A stretch of DNA of 64,000 bases, taken from Acanthopleura granulata. Taxonomy: Eukaryota > Mollusca > Polyplacophora > Chitonida > Chitonidae. Positions 24,501 to 35,200 of this stretch are shown here, one piece after another; position 1 is the stretch's first letter; each line of letters begins with the position of its first letter. The notes under the pieces are model-generated. The model had not been told where the DNA came from, did no database searches, and worked only from the letters and a program-made list of their open reading frames with translations. Both the position numbers and the translations under genes were made by a program. The DNA lies in the NCBI GenBank assembly GCA_016165875.1, contig JABBOT010000014.1:3367726-3431725 (forward strand). Direction: 5' to 3'.

Positions 24501-24916
24501 CCATATTTCAGTGCAATTGTTAGTGCTGTGGTCTAAGCTCAGAACAGAAATCTGGGAGGTCTTGCTGGATTAGATGATTAAAGGGCTGACTACACACAAG
24601 CGATCATGTCGCTTGTTCGAACCCGGCTCTCGCTGTTTCGGCCCAGGCTCTAAGTCAACAGGATTAACTGACAGACTAAGCTAACAGAAAATTCAATGCC
24701 GTAATCAAAATATCGTTGTATTTCCAGATCCAGTACGACTTATCTCGGTACGATGTCAACGTGTCGGGTTACCATGGTGTCCGTGTGGGATACACGCTTC
24801 TCGGTAGCTCCACTACGCTCGTTCTGAAAGATCCGGTGAATCCTTTAGATCCAGTCCAAGCCATTCCTGTCATGACGCAACTTTTGCATGAAGGCCTCGT
24901 TCCATTACGTCTTTAG
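18421..24916 (+). CDS. Gene A: clusterin-like secreted precursor with RIRLP repeats (6 exons)
   Basis: Exons: 18421-18505, 19780-19951, 21000-21196, 22852-23286, 24066-24181, 24728-24916; 1194 nt, 397 residues. The start was chosen as the first ATG giving a signal peptide (residues 1-17, cleavage after Ala-Cys-Ala). Cysteines 63, 75, 78, 83, 91 form cluster 1. Cys109/116 are an extra pair. Residues 122-152 form a Lys-rich amphipathic helix. Residues 157-246 are 18 pentapeptides (17 with Pro or Ser-Arg-Ile-Arg-Leu, the last ending in Phe). Lys-Arg-Lys-Arg-Arg 250-254 is a furin-type site. Cys261, 272, 279, 282, 298 form cluster 2. Sequons lie at Asn50, Asn332 and Asn346. The cysteine layout around the furin site resembles clusterin, a secreted chaperone. 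That identity is inference; exon structure is supported by two paralogues. Intron 5 has a GC donor. It could instead be a lineage-specific antimicrobial precursor. Confidence 0.8.
19120..19330 (+). mobile_element. SINE family B fragment in gene A intron 1
   Basis: The block with 'GTCGGCCCGGTGTCGGTATAA', 'TCTGGTGTCTTCCG' and 'GTTCCAGTGGC' matches the body of the fuller copy at 21228-21600. Confidence 0.65.
19465..19500 (+). pseudogene. Truncated duplicate of exon 2 in gene A intron 1
   Basis: An acceptor-like 'TTTGCAG' is followed by about 28 bases identical to the start of exon 2 (from 'TTCTGGCACCGGAAGTGAAG'), after which the match breaks off. The preceding 'TTATTCAGTAATAA' resembles the intron end before the true exon 2. 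It has no following donor at the expected place, so it is a decoy acceptor at most. Confidence 0.75.
19780..19951 (+). CDS. Gene A exon 2 (cysteine cluster 1)
   Basis: 172 nt, entered in phase 1 after 'TTTACAG', left in phase 2 at GTAAGC. Encodes an acidic helical stretch with sequon Asn-Ala-Thr, then four of the five cluster-1 cysteines spaced x11, x2, x4. Confidence 0.9.
20141..20915. repeat. 43-bp minisatellite in gene A intron 2, about 18 units
   Basis: The unit runs 'CCTGTATTCCTCAATTGTGT', then 'CCAGTATGGTTCGATCTCCA', then CAG. Since 43 is not a multiple of three, consecutive units are read in successive frames, giving a spurious 219-codon open frame. The same family fills intron 2 of gene B and is missing from gene C. 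Confidence 0.9.
21000..21196 (+). CDS. Gene A exon 3 (fifth cysteine, C-x6-C pair, cationic helix)
   Basis: 197 nt, phase 2 in, phase 1 out at GTAAGT. The first codons place a cysteine seven residues after the last one of exon 2. Then comes a C-x6-C pair, then 'VGKKAVQVLGKVGKTVKNVV', continuing Lys-rich to Gly152. Val/Leu/Ile recur every 3-4 residues with Lys on the other face. Confidence 0.9.
21228..21600 (+). mobile_element. tRNA-derived SINE, family B, in gene A intron 3
   Basis: A-box-like 'GTGGCCTACTGATTAGAGCG' and B-box-like 'GGTTCAAGCCCC', with a body distinct from family A ending near 'CAAGCAGTCAATCAATCAC'. Reverse-strand relatives lie at 35330-35705, 50100-50275 and 59145-59400. Confidence 0.75.
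22318..22565 (-). mobile_element. SINE family A in gene A intron 3
   Basis: A reverse-strand copy from a TTTATCTATTTG tail through to the tRNA-like head, which reads 'GTGCTAACCCCGTCGGCCAC' on the + strand. Confidence 0.8.
22852..23286 (+). CDS. Gene A exon 4 (RIRLP array, furin site, cysteine cluster 2)
   Basis: 435 nt, phase 1 in and out, donor GTAAGT. Eighteen 15-bp units encode Pro-Arg-Ile-Arg-Leu with only Ser and Phe replacements, although Arg uses CGA/CGT/CGG/CGC/AGA/AGG, Ile uses three codons and Leu and Pro vary. The last third is built of 30-bp double units. Then come '[10 protein letters not shown]' and four cluster-2 cysteines. Confidence 0.9.
24066..24181 (+). CDS. Gene A exon 5
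   Basis: 116 nt, phase 1 in, phase 0 out. Starts with the fifth cysteine of cluster 2 and encodes '[20 protein letters not shown]' followed by sequon Asn-Ile-Thr. The donor reads AGG/GCAAGT, a GC-type site where genes B and C have AGG/GTAAGT. Confidence 0.85.
24570..24690 (+). mobile_element. SINE-like head in gene A intron 5 (shared with gene B)
   Basis: 'GATGATTAAAGGGCTGACTAC' and a B-box-like 'TTGTTCGAACCCGG' match 43400-43500 in gene B intron 5. Because it sits at the same intron position in both genes, the insertion predates their duplication. Confidence 0.6.
24728..24916 (+). CDS. Gene A exon 6 (C-terminus)
   Basis: 189 nt after acceptor 'TTTCCAG'. Encodes '[20 protein letters not shown]', a '[14 protein letters not shown]' segment and a last helix ending Pro-Leu-Arg-Leu-stop, three residues longer than in genes B and C. 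Confidence 0.9.
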   Translation: MQYDLSRYDVNVSGYHGVRVGYTLLGSSTTLVLKDPVNPLDPVQAIPVMTQLLHEGLVPLRL

Positions 24917-24981
24917 TCACGTGACTAGTGTGACTACGTAACTAGTCTTAGAATGTACACCAGTTTTAAAATTCACACTGA

Positions 24982-24987
24982 AATAAA
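24982..24987 (+). terminator. Possible poly(A) signal of gene A
   Basis: AATAAA lies 66 bases after the stop. Sequence conserved with the gene B 3' untranslated region continues to about 25310, so a later signal (AATAAA at 25652-25657) may be the one used. Confidence 0.45.
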
Positions 24988-25899
24988 ATATTCCCTCTCA
25001 TTCCTTTTTTCAAGAAGGAGACAATATTTTTTCTCAAGCACCTTAGTTTGCCTCTAGACTTCTTCAGCAAACCCATATTCTCTAGGATTTCAGTCATCTA
25101 CTCGAACGTACACACATCACAAATGGTGTCAGGTGAAATCATACTCACCTCGAAATGGCGTGGCAACAACAACGACGTTCCTTGTCGCGAATTACTTCTG
25201 TCCCAGCACAGCGACCCACAGAGGCCTCGACATGATTCCACAATGATATCATGTTCAAGCGAAGTTTATCGTAACTATGGTAGTTTTACTTATGTGTAGC
25301 CATGGTGGTTAGAATTAACCCCGATCAATTCCAAACAGTGAGTTTCATTTTATGAAGCTTATTTTAAAACGGTCTCTTTTGGACTTCTGGAATCATAGTT
25401 TGAGGGGTTTTAGTTTTATGCAGATAAAATGTTCGACTCGAAGCTCGTGTCTTGAAATGACTTTTTGTCTGTCAAAAATGAAGTGTTTGTCTGTCATGCC
25501 ATATAACTAACTAAAAATGTATAAACTAAGCCTTCATGTTGGAAGCCTACCTAAAATCAATCACTTACTCTTAAATGCATTCATTTGAAGTTAGAGTAAA
25601 AGTACCTCTTGTAATGTTTTTTGTGTTTGTCAAAAGTATGTTTCATCAATGAAATAAACTAATTCAGTGCGAAGAGTTTAATTAAAGTCGATTAATAAAC
25701 TTTAGAAATTATTGAAGAAGTTATTGATTTTTAATAATAATAAAGTGAAAAAATAAATAGATAAGAATATGTAATTCAGGACTTTTTAGTGACAAATCTT
25801 AATTTTATAGAAAGGGCTTTATCTTGAATTTCCTTTTAAGATTACCGATGTCCAATTTTTAAATCATGATTTATATTCATATTTTACACTGACCCAGGA

Positions 25900-26100
25900 T
25901 CGTCTCACCATTGTGATTGCTGTGAATTCAAGTCCAACTCTGGCTGACTTACTTCCTGTAGTAAAGTTTAGCAACAGTCCACGGATGGCGGTGGGTTTTC
26001 CTTCGTCTATGTCCAGTTTCTGTCCACTGTTATAGGCCAATAATGCTGGCCGTCGTCTGTAACTGAGAGTTTAGTGCATAACACCAATGAAATAAATAAA
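25900..26100 (+). mobile_element. SINE family A, diverged
   Basis: 'GAATTCAAGTCCAACTCTGG', 'GGTGGGTTTTCC' and the 'AACACCAATGAAATAAATAA' end are recognisable, with many changes. Confidence 0.65.
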
Positions 26101-27539
26101 TGTCCTTGTTTAAAAGATTCTCTCCGTTAAAAGAAATACCTTTAACTTAATCCAACGGTTTTTATTTTAAATATTCATTTTCTACTTCATTTTCCCCAAG
26201 AAAAATGCACTTTTTTACTTTAACCTCCTCAGTTCTGTATCGATTTTTGGTCCTATTTAAGGGTCTGCGTTTATGTTACATTTTAAAACCATTAATAAAA
26301 TGACTCTGTGTTTGTGAAAGAAAATAGAAAAACAGAAATGGGTAAGATCTTATTTTGCTTCAACCAAGAGCAATTATCCCTCTTTATGCGCCATTCAAAC
26401 GCTAATCCATGAAGAAATGTTTTACCCTGCTTTTTCCCCAGCTAAATATACTCTACTTCTAAACTGTCTTCTGGTTGAAATTTATTACCACTGAGGGCTT
26501 TGTCAACCTTGTAATATTGTGAATGCTACACTGCTGACTTACCAGTAGGAGACACATGGGAACAACGACACAATCATTGCCATATGTCACGTCACTTTCA
26601 CATAGCTTAGCTTTGTTTTAATCTGTGCATTATTTTTAACTGAGTGAGTCTAACACTGCATGTAACCAAGAGTAACGAATAGAAGGCAAGACACAACCCC
26701 AGCGAGCAATATAATGACCCAATTTTATGTTAGAGCCAGTATAACATGAGTAATGAAAATTGAGTCATGTATTATGCGACAACGATCAGTCGGCCGGGAA
26801 ACAATATTTAGTTGTGAAGGGATTTTCTGAGTATCTCGCTCTTTGAAAAAAGGGAATGATACAAGTCATCACAAAATTTAAATTTTCAAGTTTCCTAGAG
26901 TTTTCATTTCTCTCCAAACAAAGCTCCTCGGCGTTAGTGAAAAAAATTTATCGGGTGGGTCGGATTACCCACACACAAAAAAAACAATTTTTAATGTTCG
27001 CCTAACCGAGTCACTGAGAATGCCGACAGATTACATCATGTGTAGTGAACTGAGTTATCGCCCGTTGAGTATGTTGATGTTCAACAGTTACAGCTCAAGT
27101 CTTGCTTGTCAACCTGCTGAACTCTCTTTTACGCTCCTTTTTGGCCGATCCTGTTACGAGAGAGGCTTAAGTCTTTTTTTAACGCGTATCATCAGTCACG
27201 TTTGTTTACATATGAAGTTTACTCAGCACAGCGCGCATCCTCCATTTCTACTGAATTCACAGCCCCTCATTCAAATATTTTGGCAGACTTTTCAGTTTTC
27301 GCTTTTTTAGTTATTTTTAAACTTTCACTTAACCTATATTGCTTTTTCTGGGGTTAACAAAAGCTTGTAACTTATTCATGTCATTCTGAGATAACGTAAA
27401 AATATTATTTGGCCGACTATGCCCTTTTTAAGTTTCTATGTTTACGCCTGTTGGGCGTTTATGCCTCTATAGTTTGATCGAATTTACTATAATATTATAC
27501 CGAGTTCAAGTCTGACAGTACAGGAATTTCCGGCTGTAC

Positions 27540-27880
27540 ATATAACATAGGAGCGACAACCAAGCCGTGACGGACGCCGTGACTGTCGTGGCTGTTGCAG
27601 CTGCCGTAGATGCTGAACCGCCGGGAGGAGCCGGAGCTGCCGTGGCTACGCCGGGAATCAGGGAGCGCGCCGTAGTGCCCCGGTTAACGGAGTTGCCGTG
27701 TCAGCTGTGCAACTACGGGGGAAAGACGTCAGTATGACTGCCGGGCATAGTGGAAGAGCTGAGGAAACCGGGGCTGCCTTGTGATTGCTGGGGAGCAGAT
27801 GAATTTCGTGTGTGTGGCGGGGCGGGGGGATTTTACGACAGCTGGAATGAACGCAGAGGCGTACGGCCTGGCAGCAGTAC
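27540..27880. other. GC- and CpG-rich island
   Basis: This roughly 340-base stretch is much richer in G, C and CpG than its surroundings. It has imperfect 'GCCGTGGCTG' type repetition and an ATG-less + frame of about 67 codons rich in Ala, Val and Gly. It could be a CpG island, an exon of an unrecognised gene or transposon sequence. I saw no acceptor/donor pair to decide. Confidence 0.35.
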
Positions 27881-28599
27881 CGGGTAACGTGTAGAGTAGG
27901 GGAATAAGTAGTAAATTAAAACATTTACCCGAGCTTAGAGCAGGGATTCTTTTCCACTGTTCATACGCGGAAAAAGTTCGTGTGCATTCTGAATAAACCG
28001 TCCTGATTTGTTCTTTGTACATAATTACTGTGCTACAGTTGTCATTTCAACATTCTCCTACAACTTCTTTGACCACACCAGGTCAGGTGTGATGGCTAAG
28101 TCAGTGCCTAATGCGACCTTACGTGAAGGTAACCCTCGTTCCACTGGTTAAGCTAGGAAACATACACTCACGCGCTACACAAGCAGCAAAAGAGTTCCAG
28201 CTGATAATGTACAAATCTTATGGTCAAAAAATGATTTGGGCCGTATTTTAATACTTAGGACAGTTAGTTGTTGTGCTACACGACCATGCTCCGTGGGTAC
28301 ATGCCCAGTCAGATGAACATTTCAGAGATGGTAATGCGCACAGCGGCAGTGAAGTATTTCGGTAAATTAATCTGTGACAGTTTTCGCCACCTCAGAAATG
28401 CCGTCATAGGGCTATTTGATGGTTTCAGTCATTACTGTGACAAAAAACTAGTGTGTTAAGGATATTCCATCAATGCGTTCATTCTATGTTTCTTAAATTT
28501 TACAATGAATTCGCCTCTTGTTGGTAAATACCGACTGAGTGTTCAGAATCACTGGGAGTCAGAATCACTGGGACTGCTTTATAATTATGTCTAATCCCG

Positions 28600-28985
28600 C
28601 TTAACCCTTGGCTATATGTTCATCGTGTTGAGTGCGACGGCCTCCTTGGATATGTGAACAGTTGCAATCAAAGGGCAACTGAGATACATAGTCGATTATC
28701 GACACCATATATGCTAAAATGGTACACGATTTGAATACTGATTTTATTCATCCGCCTAGAGCATTCATAACGTCTTTCCGTCATCATTGAAAACTGCTGA
28801 CTGCTTCTCTGTGCATGAATCCCTCCTAATTTTATATTTCAATCTTAGTTCTTTGGGGTTTTGTCTTTTTTGTGGTTTTTAGAAACTGGTCTTGCGATTA
28901 TTGACCTGGAACGCCCATTTAGGTTGATGGCAGGTATACACATCTCGGTTTCGACGCCTTGCCAATCAGTAAACCTTTCGTTCAC
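28600..28985 (+). repeat. Unnamed dispersed repeat, copy 2
   Basis: Aligns with 3594-3930 and 60440-60760. It abuts the LINE relic that follows. Confidence 0.65.
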
Positions 28986-28989
28986 TTCA

Positions 28990-30545
28990 GGAACATTCCC
29001 AACAGCATTAATTCGTGCAAAATGTTTGTCCAGTACGGAGCACAACTCCAGTGAAAAATCACCCATCGTGAACTATCGGACAATTTCTGTTCTGTCACAC
29101 TTCCGCAAAATATGTGAAAAAGTTACGTTCACTCATATGACTGAGTTTTTAGAAAGAAACAAATTTTACGCTAATCCGGCGGGCTTTCTATTAAACCATT
29201 CCACTCCTCTGCTGATGACTTATCTTTAACGAAACTAATTGAATCCATGAAATGAAAAGAATTCAGCATATCTAGCCTACATTTCTAGGTGTAACATAAC
29301 AATAAATGACCAAATTCTTCCAACCAAATTGCATAATCACGGATTTCGCAATAATGTAAAAATTGGATATAATATAAAAGACTATTGCACAAAGAGTAAA
29401 ACCAGAGGAGCGACGACAGTGTGACAGTTGGCAAATGGCCTCACGTTACTGGTGAAATCCGGCCTCATGTCAATTTACCTCAGGGTTTTGTTTTAACTGT
29501 TGATGTAAGTGTTTAAAAAAGTAACAACTTAAACAAGACCCTGGCAATATGGCTAAAGTAGAATTAGGCGAGAAAAATTACAGTGATGTTAAATGTAATT
29601 TGTTAGACTATATATAAACCTACTTAATAGATCGCTAACAGTGTACCGAATATAATAACCGTCTCTCATTTCCTTCCACAATCACATGTGACGTATACCA
29701 AGGATCCATATTTGGTCATATATCTCCTCATTGTATACATAAACGATATCATAATATCTACAGATATTTGGAACATACAACTGTTTGCTCACGAATCTTC
29801 CTCATACTTCGGTGGTAGCGACTTAACACAGCTATCAAATTCAACGTCTAGAGAGCTACAGATGTTAAATGAGTGGTTGTCAGCAACAAATTAACACTTA
29901 AGATATACAAAACAAAATTTAAGCTCACGAGGCGGTTTAAATGACCCAAAAGAGTGCAGATGTAGTTCTTAACATATCCTGCCAGTCTGTGGGGATATTT
30001 CTTTTTTCAACGCAAAATTATTCTGAACTGCACGTATAAAAGAATTATCCAAAATAACGTCTAGAAACATAGGTTTTTATATTCATATTACAGGTTGTCT
30101 GGACACGAAATCATTGCATGTCCTATGCTTTTCCTTAATATAGCCTTACCTCCCCTGCTGCAATATTGTCTCCATGCATTGGGAAACACACATCCAAACT
30201 GTTTCAATTTATAATATTTCTTCAGAAAAAAGCCCTTTTAGATTACTCTCCAATGCCGCACGCTACGCCCATCCAACGGAAGTCCAAGTGTTGTCGTAGC
30301 CTTCCCATTCACTCATCAAACGATTTTTGCACACACTTATTTGTGTGCATAAATATTTATATCATCTATATCTCTTGTCCGTAAACTTCCAGTTGATATT
30401 TGAAAAGACTGAATACTTTCACTATTATACTAGAAAACCTCCACTACGCCTATTTGGTTGTTTTCATGGATCAGCTGTGTATCTCTTTTCTTTTCATGCG
30501 AAAAGCCCCCGACAGATGCATAAATTGCCTCATCACATCATAAAG
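28990..30545 (+). pseudogene. Dead LINE reverse transcriptase
   Basis: 'NYRTISVLSHFRKICEKV' and 'MTEFLERNKFYANPAGF' (to 29229) correspond to the N-terminal fingers of LINE polymerases. 'IVYINDIIISTDIWNIQLFA' at about 29720-29790 is the palm region, where the usual 'ADD' reads 'AHE'. 'MLNEWLSATN' follows, and further remnants run to about 30540 ('FLQKKALLDYS'). Roughly 450 bases between the parts are too decayed to read. Not the same family as the element at 13538-16310, judging by the palm sequence. Confidence 0.7.
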
Positions 30546-30582
30546 TAAGCCCATCTACTGACAAAAACAAACTATACCGACT

Positions 30583-30735
30583 TGATTTATTTATTTACTT
30601 GGTTGGTGTTTTACGCCTTAGTCAAGAATACTTCACGTAAACGACGGCGTCCAGCATTATATGGTGGGAGGAAACCGGGCAAAGCCCGAGGGATACCCAC
30701 GGCCAGCCTCATATACCTACTTAATGGTGGTTTAA
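30583..30735 (-). mobile_element. SINE family A, truncated
   Basis: 'TTGGTGTTTTACGCC' and 'GGTGGGAGGAAACCGGGCAAAG' on the + strand identify a reverse copy without its head. Confidence 0.8.
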
Positions 30736-31577
30736 TTACATATCATTTTTTTATATTCCACCGACAGCTGGACTTCCAGTATTGTATTTATATTATAAAT
30801 TTCACTTTTAGCTGAAGTGTGATTCGTATAAATTTTATTACAACATAATCTGGGATAGAACAAGCTCCTGGGGTCATATCCTAAGACATGTTGTATAACT
30901 TTAGTGAAATAAGTCAAATCATATCAAAACAAAGGCCACAGTTTTCAAGATTGTAATCATCAAACAATGGTGGACTTGTAATGCAGTGCGATTGTATGTT
31001 AGTAACGAATGACTTACTGTACCCTTCTCACTTACCCCCTACCCCGCACTCCCGTAAGGCCACGAACCAAATGATAAAGACAAGAAAATGTTGACAGGAT
31101 TAGAGGATATAGTGAAATTTCGCAATGATCAGCTCTGATTGGTCGGTTATAAAAAAAAACAAAAAAAAACAGAAACAGGATGTAAGCCAGAGTAATTTAC
31201 CCACACGATTACCTTTTGTTAGATGTGTGATTTCGAGGAATGGTTTGCAGAGTCAATGATAAAAACCTACTCATTTGCATAAAGCGCAATGGTTTTTTCA
31301 GTGGCAAAAACAAAACAAAACAATAAACAGCAGTAGAACTGCAGCACGCGCTGCTTAAAGCAAAAATTCATGTATTTCTCTTCTACAGGTACAGGGATAT
31401 GGCAGTTAAACAGTGGGGCAAATTAAGCTGTGTAAAATGTAGATTTATGTACATAGAGCAGAAAAAGCCGAACGGCAAATTATGAGTTATATCTATGTAA
31501 TCAACCCTACTAAAACTCCATGAATTTCGTTTTATTAAATGTTCATGATACAACGGTAATGAAATGCTGGTAGTTTT

Positions 31578-31665
31578 TATTTATTTATTTATTTATTTAT
31601 TTATTGGCGTTTTACACCGTACTCAAGAATATTTTACTTCTACGACGGCGGCAGCCAGTCATGCG
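31578..31665 (-). mobile_element. SINE family A, tail fragment
   Basis: Seven ATTT units, then 'TACACCGTACTCAAGAATAT' and 'TACGACGGCGGC'. The rest is lost. Confidence 0.8.
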
Positions 31666-32051
31666 AAGTAAATTTGTTAACATGTAAAAAAAATGCAAAT
31701 ATAGATCTGAAAAGGCCAAAACGTTTTGCGCATGACTTCAAATAATTATCCCAGGAAAAGTTCACGAATTCACTTGAAACACCAACTAACAGTGTTACAG
31801 ACAGGCAGGTGGACATAAGTTCAAGGTATTGTCCCCGAACTCTATCCTGCTGTGGAATTAAAAGGCAAATATCTGAAACTGAAATACACATGTTCCTTAT
31901 TGACTCAAGTAAGGTCTAGTTGACATTTGGCAGCCAGAAGTGTTTGGGAAGATAAACGACATGTTTCATTCGATTGGGTGATACAGACAACACGTGGTAC
32001 ATCACTAGATGAATCCTTTTTCCTCCATTCCTTTTGAACCCACGGCTTTAC

Positions 32052-32112
32052 CCAATCACAAAGAAATTCCGAGAAAACTATCCCTTTTTTCTCGAATAGT
32101 TTAGTATATAAA
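32052..32112 (+). promoter_or_regulatory. Gene B core promoter: CCAAT, HSE-like triplet, TATA
   Basis: CCAAT at 32052-32056, GAA-nn-TCC-nn-GAA at 32063-32075 and TATATAAA at 32105-32112. The same three elements in the same order and close to the same spacing precede gene C, and the sequence between them is alignable. GAA-nn-TCC-nn-GAA is one base from a heat-shock element (GAA-nn-TTC-nn-GAA). In gene B the stretch also reads TTC-CGA-GAA, a STAT-type site. Factor binding is inference. Confidence 0.6.
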
Positions 32113-32209
32113 CACCATCACGTTCGGTAATCGTCAAGGGTTACATTTTCAAATTGAGTTCGTGGTCACAGACGAAGATCCGGGAGACGTAGTACAGAGC
32201 GTTGGCACC

Positions 32210-32294
32210 ATGCGTATCTGGCTGGTGTTGCAGGGCGTTCTCTTTTCGACAGCCCTTGCACAGATTATTGATTTGAACGAGATTTCATTTGGCG
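32210..32294 (+). CDS. Gene B exon 1 (signal peptide)
   Basis: 85 nt, phase 1, donor GTGAGT. The leader resembles gene C more than gene A. The mature start is 'QIIDLNEISFG'. The 5' leader from about 32149 is nearly the same as in gene C ('GTTCGTGGTCACAGA'). Confidence 0.85.
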
Positions 32295-35200
32295 GTGAGT
32301 ACATTTCGTTTTCTAAATGCATTGCATTAAACTAGAGGGTGTCTTTAAAAAATGTACTCACCCTTTGACAGCCCATTACTCATGTATTTTGTTTTGATGA
32401 AAGTGTTTATTGACATAGATAAATTAAAGAAAATAACATTAAATTTAAAAAGATGAAACAGCATAAAAGAAAACTTTAATGTTCTTGGCTGGTCTAGTCT
32501 ACTCATTCCTGCGTGTTCGCAAATGTCCAAACTGGTTTCCACCATTCTTCAAACACAGCTGATAACGCGGACCAGGGGATTCGACTACACTGCGGAACAT
32601 TTCATTTGAAATTGCGAGACATTCTCTTGAGACATTAAATTTCTTCTTTCAAGTCATCGAATATTTAGAGTTAGTTGAGCATGGAACAAAAACATAACAT
32701 ACATGAGTAATCGGCAGTCAAAGGGTGAGTACATTTTTTGGAGACGCCCTGTATTTGTAAGGTGTATATGCTATATGAAGCGCGATGCCGTTTTCGACCA
32801 AAAGAATCACAGTATTACGAAAAATGTGCGTTGAGCAGATAAGTATTTACTATGCCCTAGGTCAGTATTGTTTTTCTCGAGGTCATAAATCATGTAGCAA
32901 CCTCGTGGAAAATCCATAGTTGTATTCTCTTGCATCGAGAATAAAACAGAGAAGCGGTGATTGAGTTACAGTGCGCAAATAATCACAAGTGACCGGCGAT
33001 TTTTTCTGTGGTATAACATAACGTAAATGCTTAAATAATATAATGGTTATACACCCCACCCCTACACATACACCACCACACACCCCAAACCCTCTGTATC
33101 AGTGCAATTTGAACAGAATTAGGAGGTTTATTAAATCTCACCAGTCTACAAGGATGTGTGCAGCCCTGGTGTCACACTCGACAAATATTTACCTGGTATA
33201 CACTTAGAGCCTGACAGTGTGTCTAACTGGGTTGAAATTAATTACTTATTCCTTAGCCCCTTTATCTGACAACCTGTACACAACGAGGGTCCAGAGGACG
33301 CGATCGCATACGGGTTGTTTACTATTACGTCATTTGCATTATTTTTACCTTAAGCTCTCGTTAATAACTTGCCGTTGTGAACAAATCTCTTAACAATGAT
33401 TTTAGTATGGGTCAATGGAATAAAGGAACGAGCAGCATACGTTATAGATTCATAATCAATATTTATTTGATTCATTTGATTGCTGTTTTACGCCGTACCC
33501 AAGAATATTTCACTTATACGACGGTGGCCAGCATTATGGTGGAAGGAAACCCGACAGCGTCTGGGTGATACCGGAAAAGAAAGCCAGCATGAGCTGGAAC
33601 CATTAAATGTAACCTAACTTCAGCACCTCTGTCACTACATGCGTTATATCTGCATTGTGAAGAAAGCATTGACTTTTAAAGTTCCTTACACTGGTTCTTA
33701 AAATTACCATTACAAATTGTTTCTAAGTCTTTGAAAATACATTTTACATCACAGCTTACCTTTCATTCCTGAACTATAGTAATCCCGTCCTCCAACATAT
33801 TGTTTCCGTCTCTTTAACAACACTCCTGACAACAATTCAGAAGGCCATTTTTAAGCATTTTTAATCGAAATGCATACAGAGTTGCTAAAATTATATACTG
33901 AATGCACAAAGCTTTACCAGATACAGGTTAACGCTTTCACCTGTCCGAAAAAGACATTTAATTATCATTGTAATATTTATACTGTTCAGCCATTTCGTTC
34001 GGAAATTCTTATCATGTGATATTGTTATAAAGCGCGTTTTATATAGTCACAACATTTAGTGTCACAACATTTAGTGTCACAACATTTAGCGTCACAACCG
34101 GCATACCTCCAGAAACCCACATGATTCCTTCACCGCTCCAAGAGAAATTTATCTCTCTTATTTATACAAAGTACATTAAGAACCCCCTGCTTTCGCCTGT
34201 CTAAAATGGGTATTATGATTTGGCACAACCCTTTGAGGAACACTTTGCTTGGCAGTGGAGGTGAATCGATGGAGTTATAGAATGTTTTATGAAGTTGCTG
34301 GCAGACCTCCTCACGTACAGATGTAGAGGAAGCTAGCACAAGCTGGACTTGAACTCACAGCGACCGCATTCCTTGGAGGCGGGTGAGTCATTGCGATGGA
34401 CGATGGAGACCCCTGTTATAGATGGAGTGGACGGCTACCTTCCAAAGCCTTAGCTGATAATCATCTCATCCGCATTTTAGACCGATAAGTTTTTGTGTAC
34501 AGTCGCTCTGTAAAGAGGACAAATAAAGTACCCTTGAAGAGGCGAAAACTCTGCGCTGGACATGTATACAGAGTGAGGTAGATGTTACACATTTGACGGG
34601 AGAAGCATTTTGGAAAAACTAGTTCCATCTCCTAATCCTCATGTTAGACAGGTGAAATTTCGTGCTTTCTGAAAGTCTTTCTAGCCTTTTCTTTAAGAAG
34701 ACAGATAAAGTACCCTTAAATGGCGAAGGACTACCATGGTCATCAAAATGTGGAGTTTAGAATCTCGCTCTAATCTCATCTAATTTCCATTTCTTGGATC
34801 TATGGTCTAGGGTCTATGGTTTGCCATTTGGCATTTGTCGCTAACTTTCCCACGTACTTGTATGTAATCAGTGCCGTACTGTGCATGTCGCGGGTTTGAT
34901 TCCTTGTTAATGTATTTATTTTTGATCTATGTATTCACACATCTATATTTCATTAATTAATTAAGGATCGGTCTTTTGGACGACAGCCTATCTGAACGAG
35001 AAGGGAATATCATGGGACGAAACCTGTTCAAACCTTAGCTCGTCTTTGCCGTCGGTCCGACGTATTGCGGAAGTCTACGTCACGTGACATGGACGTCATG
35101 TTGTTAATATATGGAAACCCTTTATGAATCATTTTCGCCAGAACCACTGAACTGACAACTGCAAATCCTATTTCTAGCGGAGGACCAATGAAAAAACAGT

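Larger units (their letters stand above)
24988..28590. other. Spacer between genes A and B, first part
   Basis: Bases 25110-25310 resemble the gene B 3' region (both have 'CGAAATGGCGT'/'TGAAATGGCGT' and 'AGGCCTCGACA'). A SINE fragment lies at 25900-26100. No genes were seen. Confidence 0.5.
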
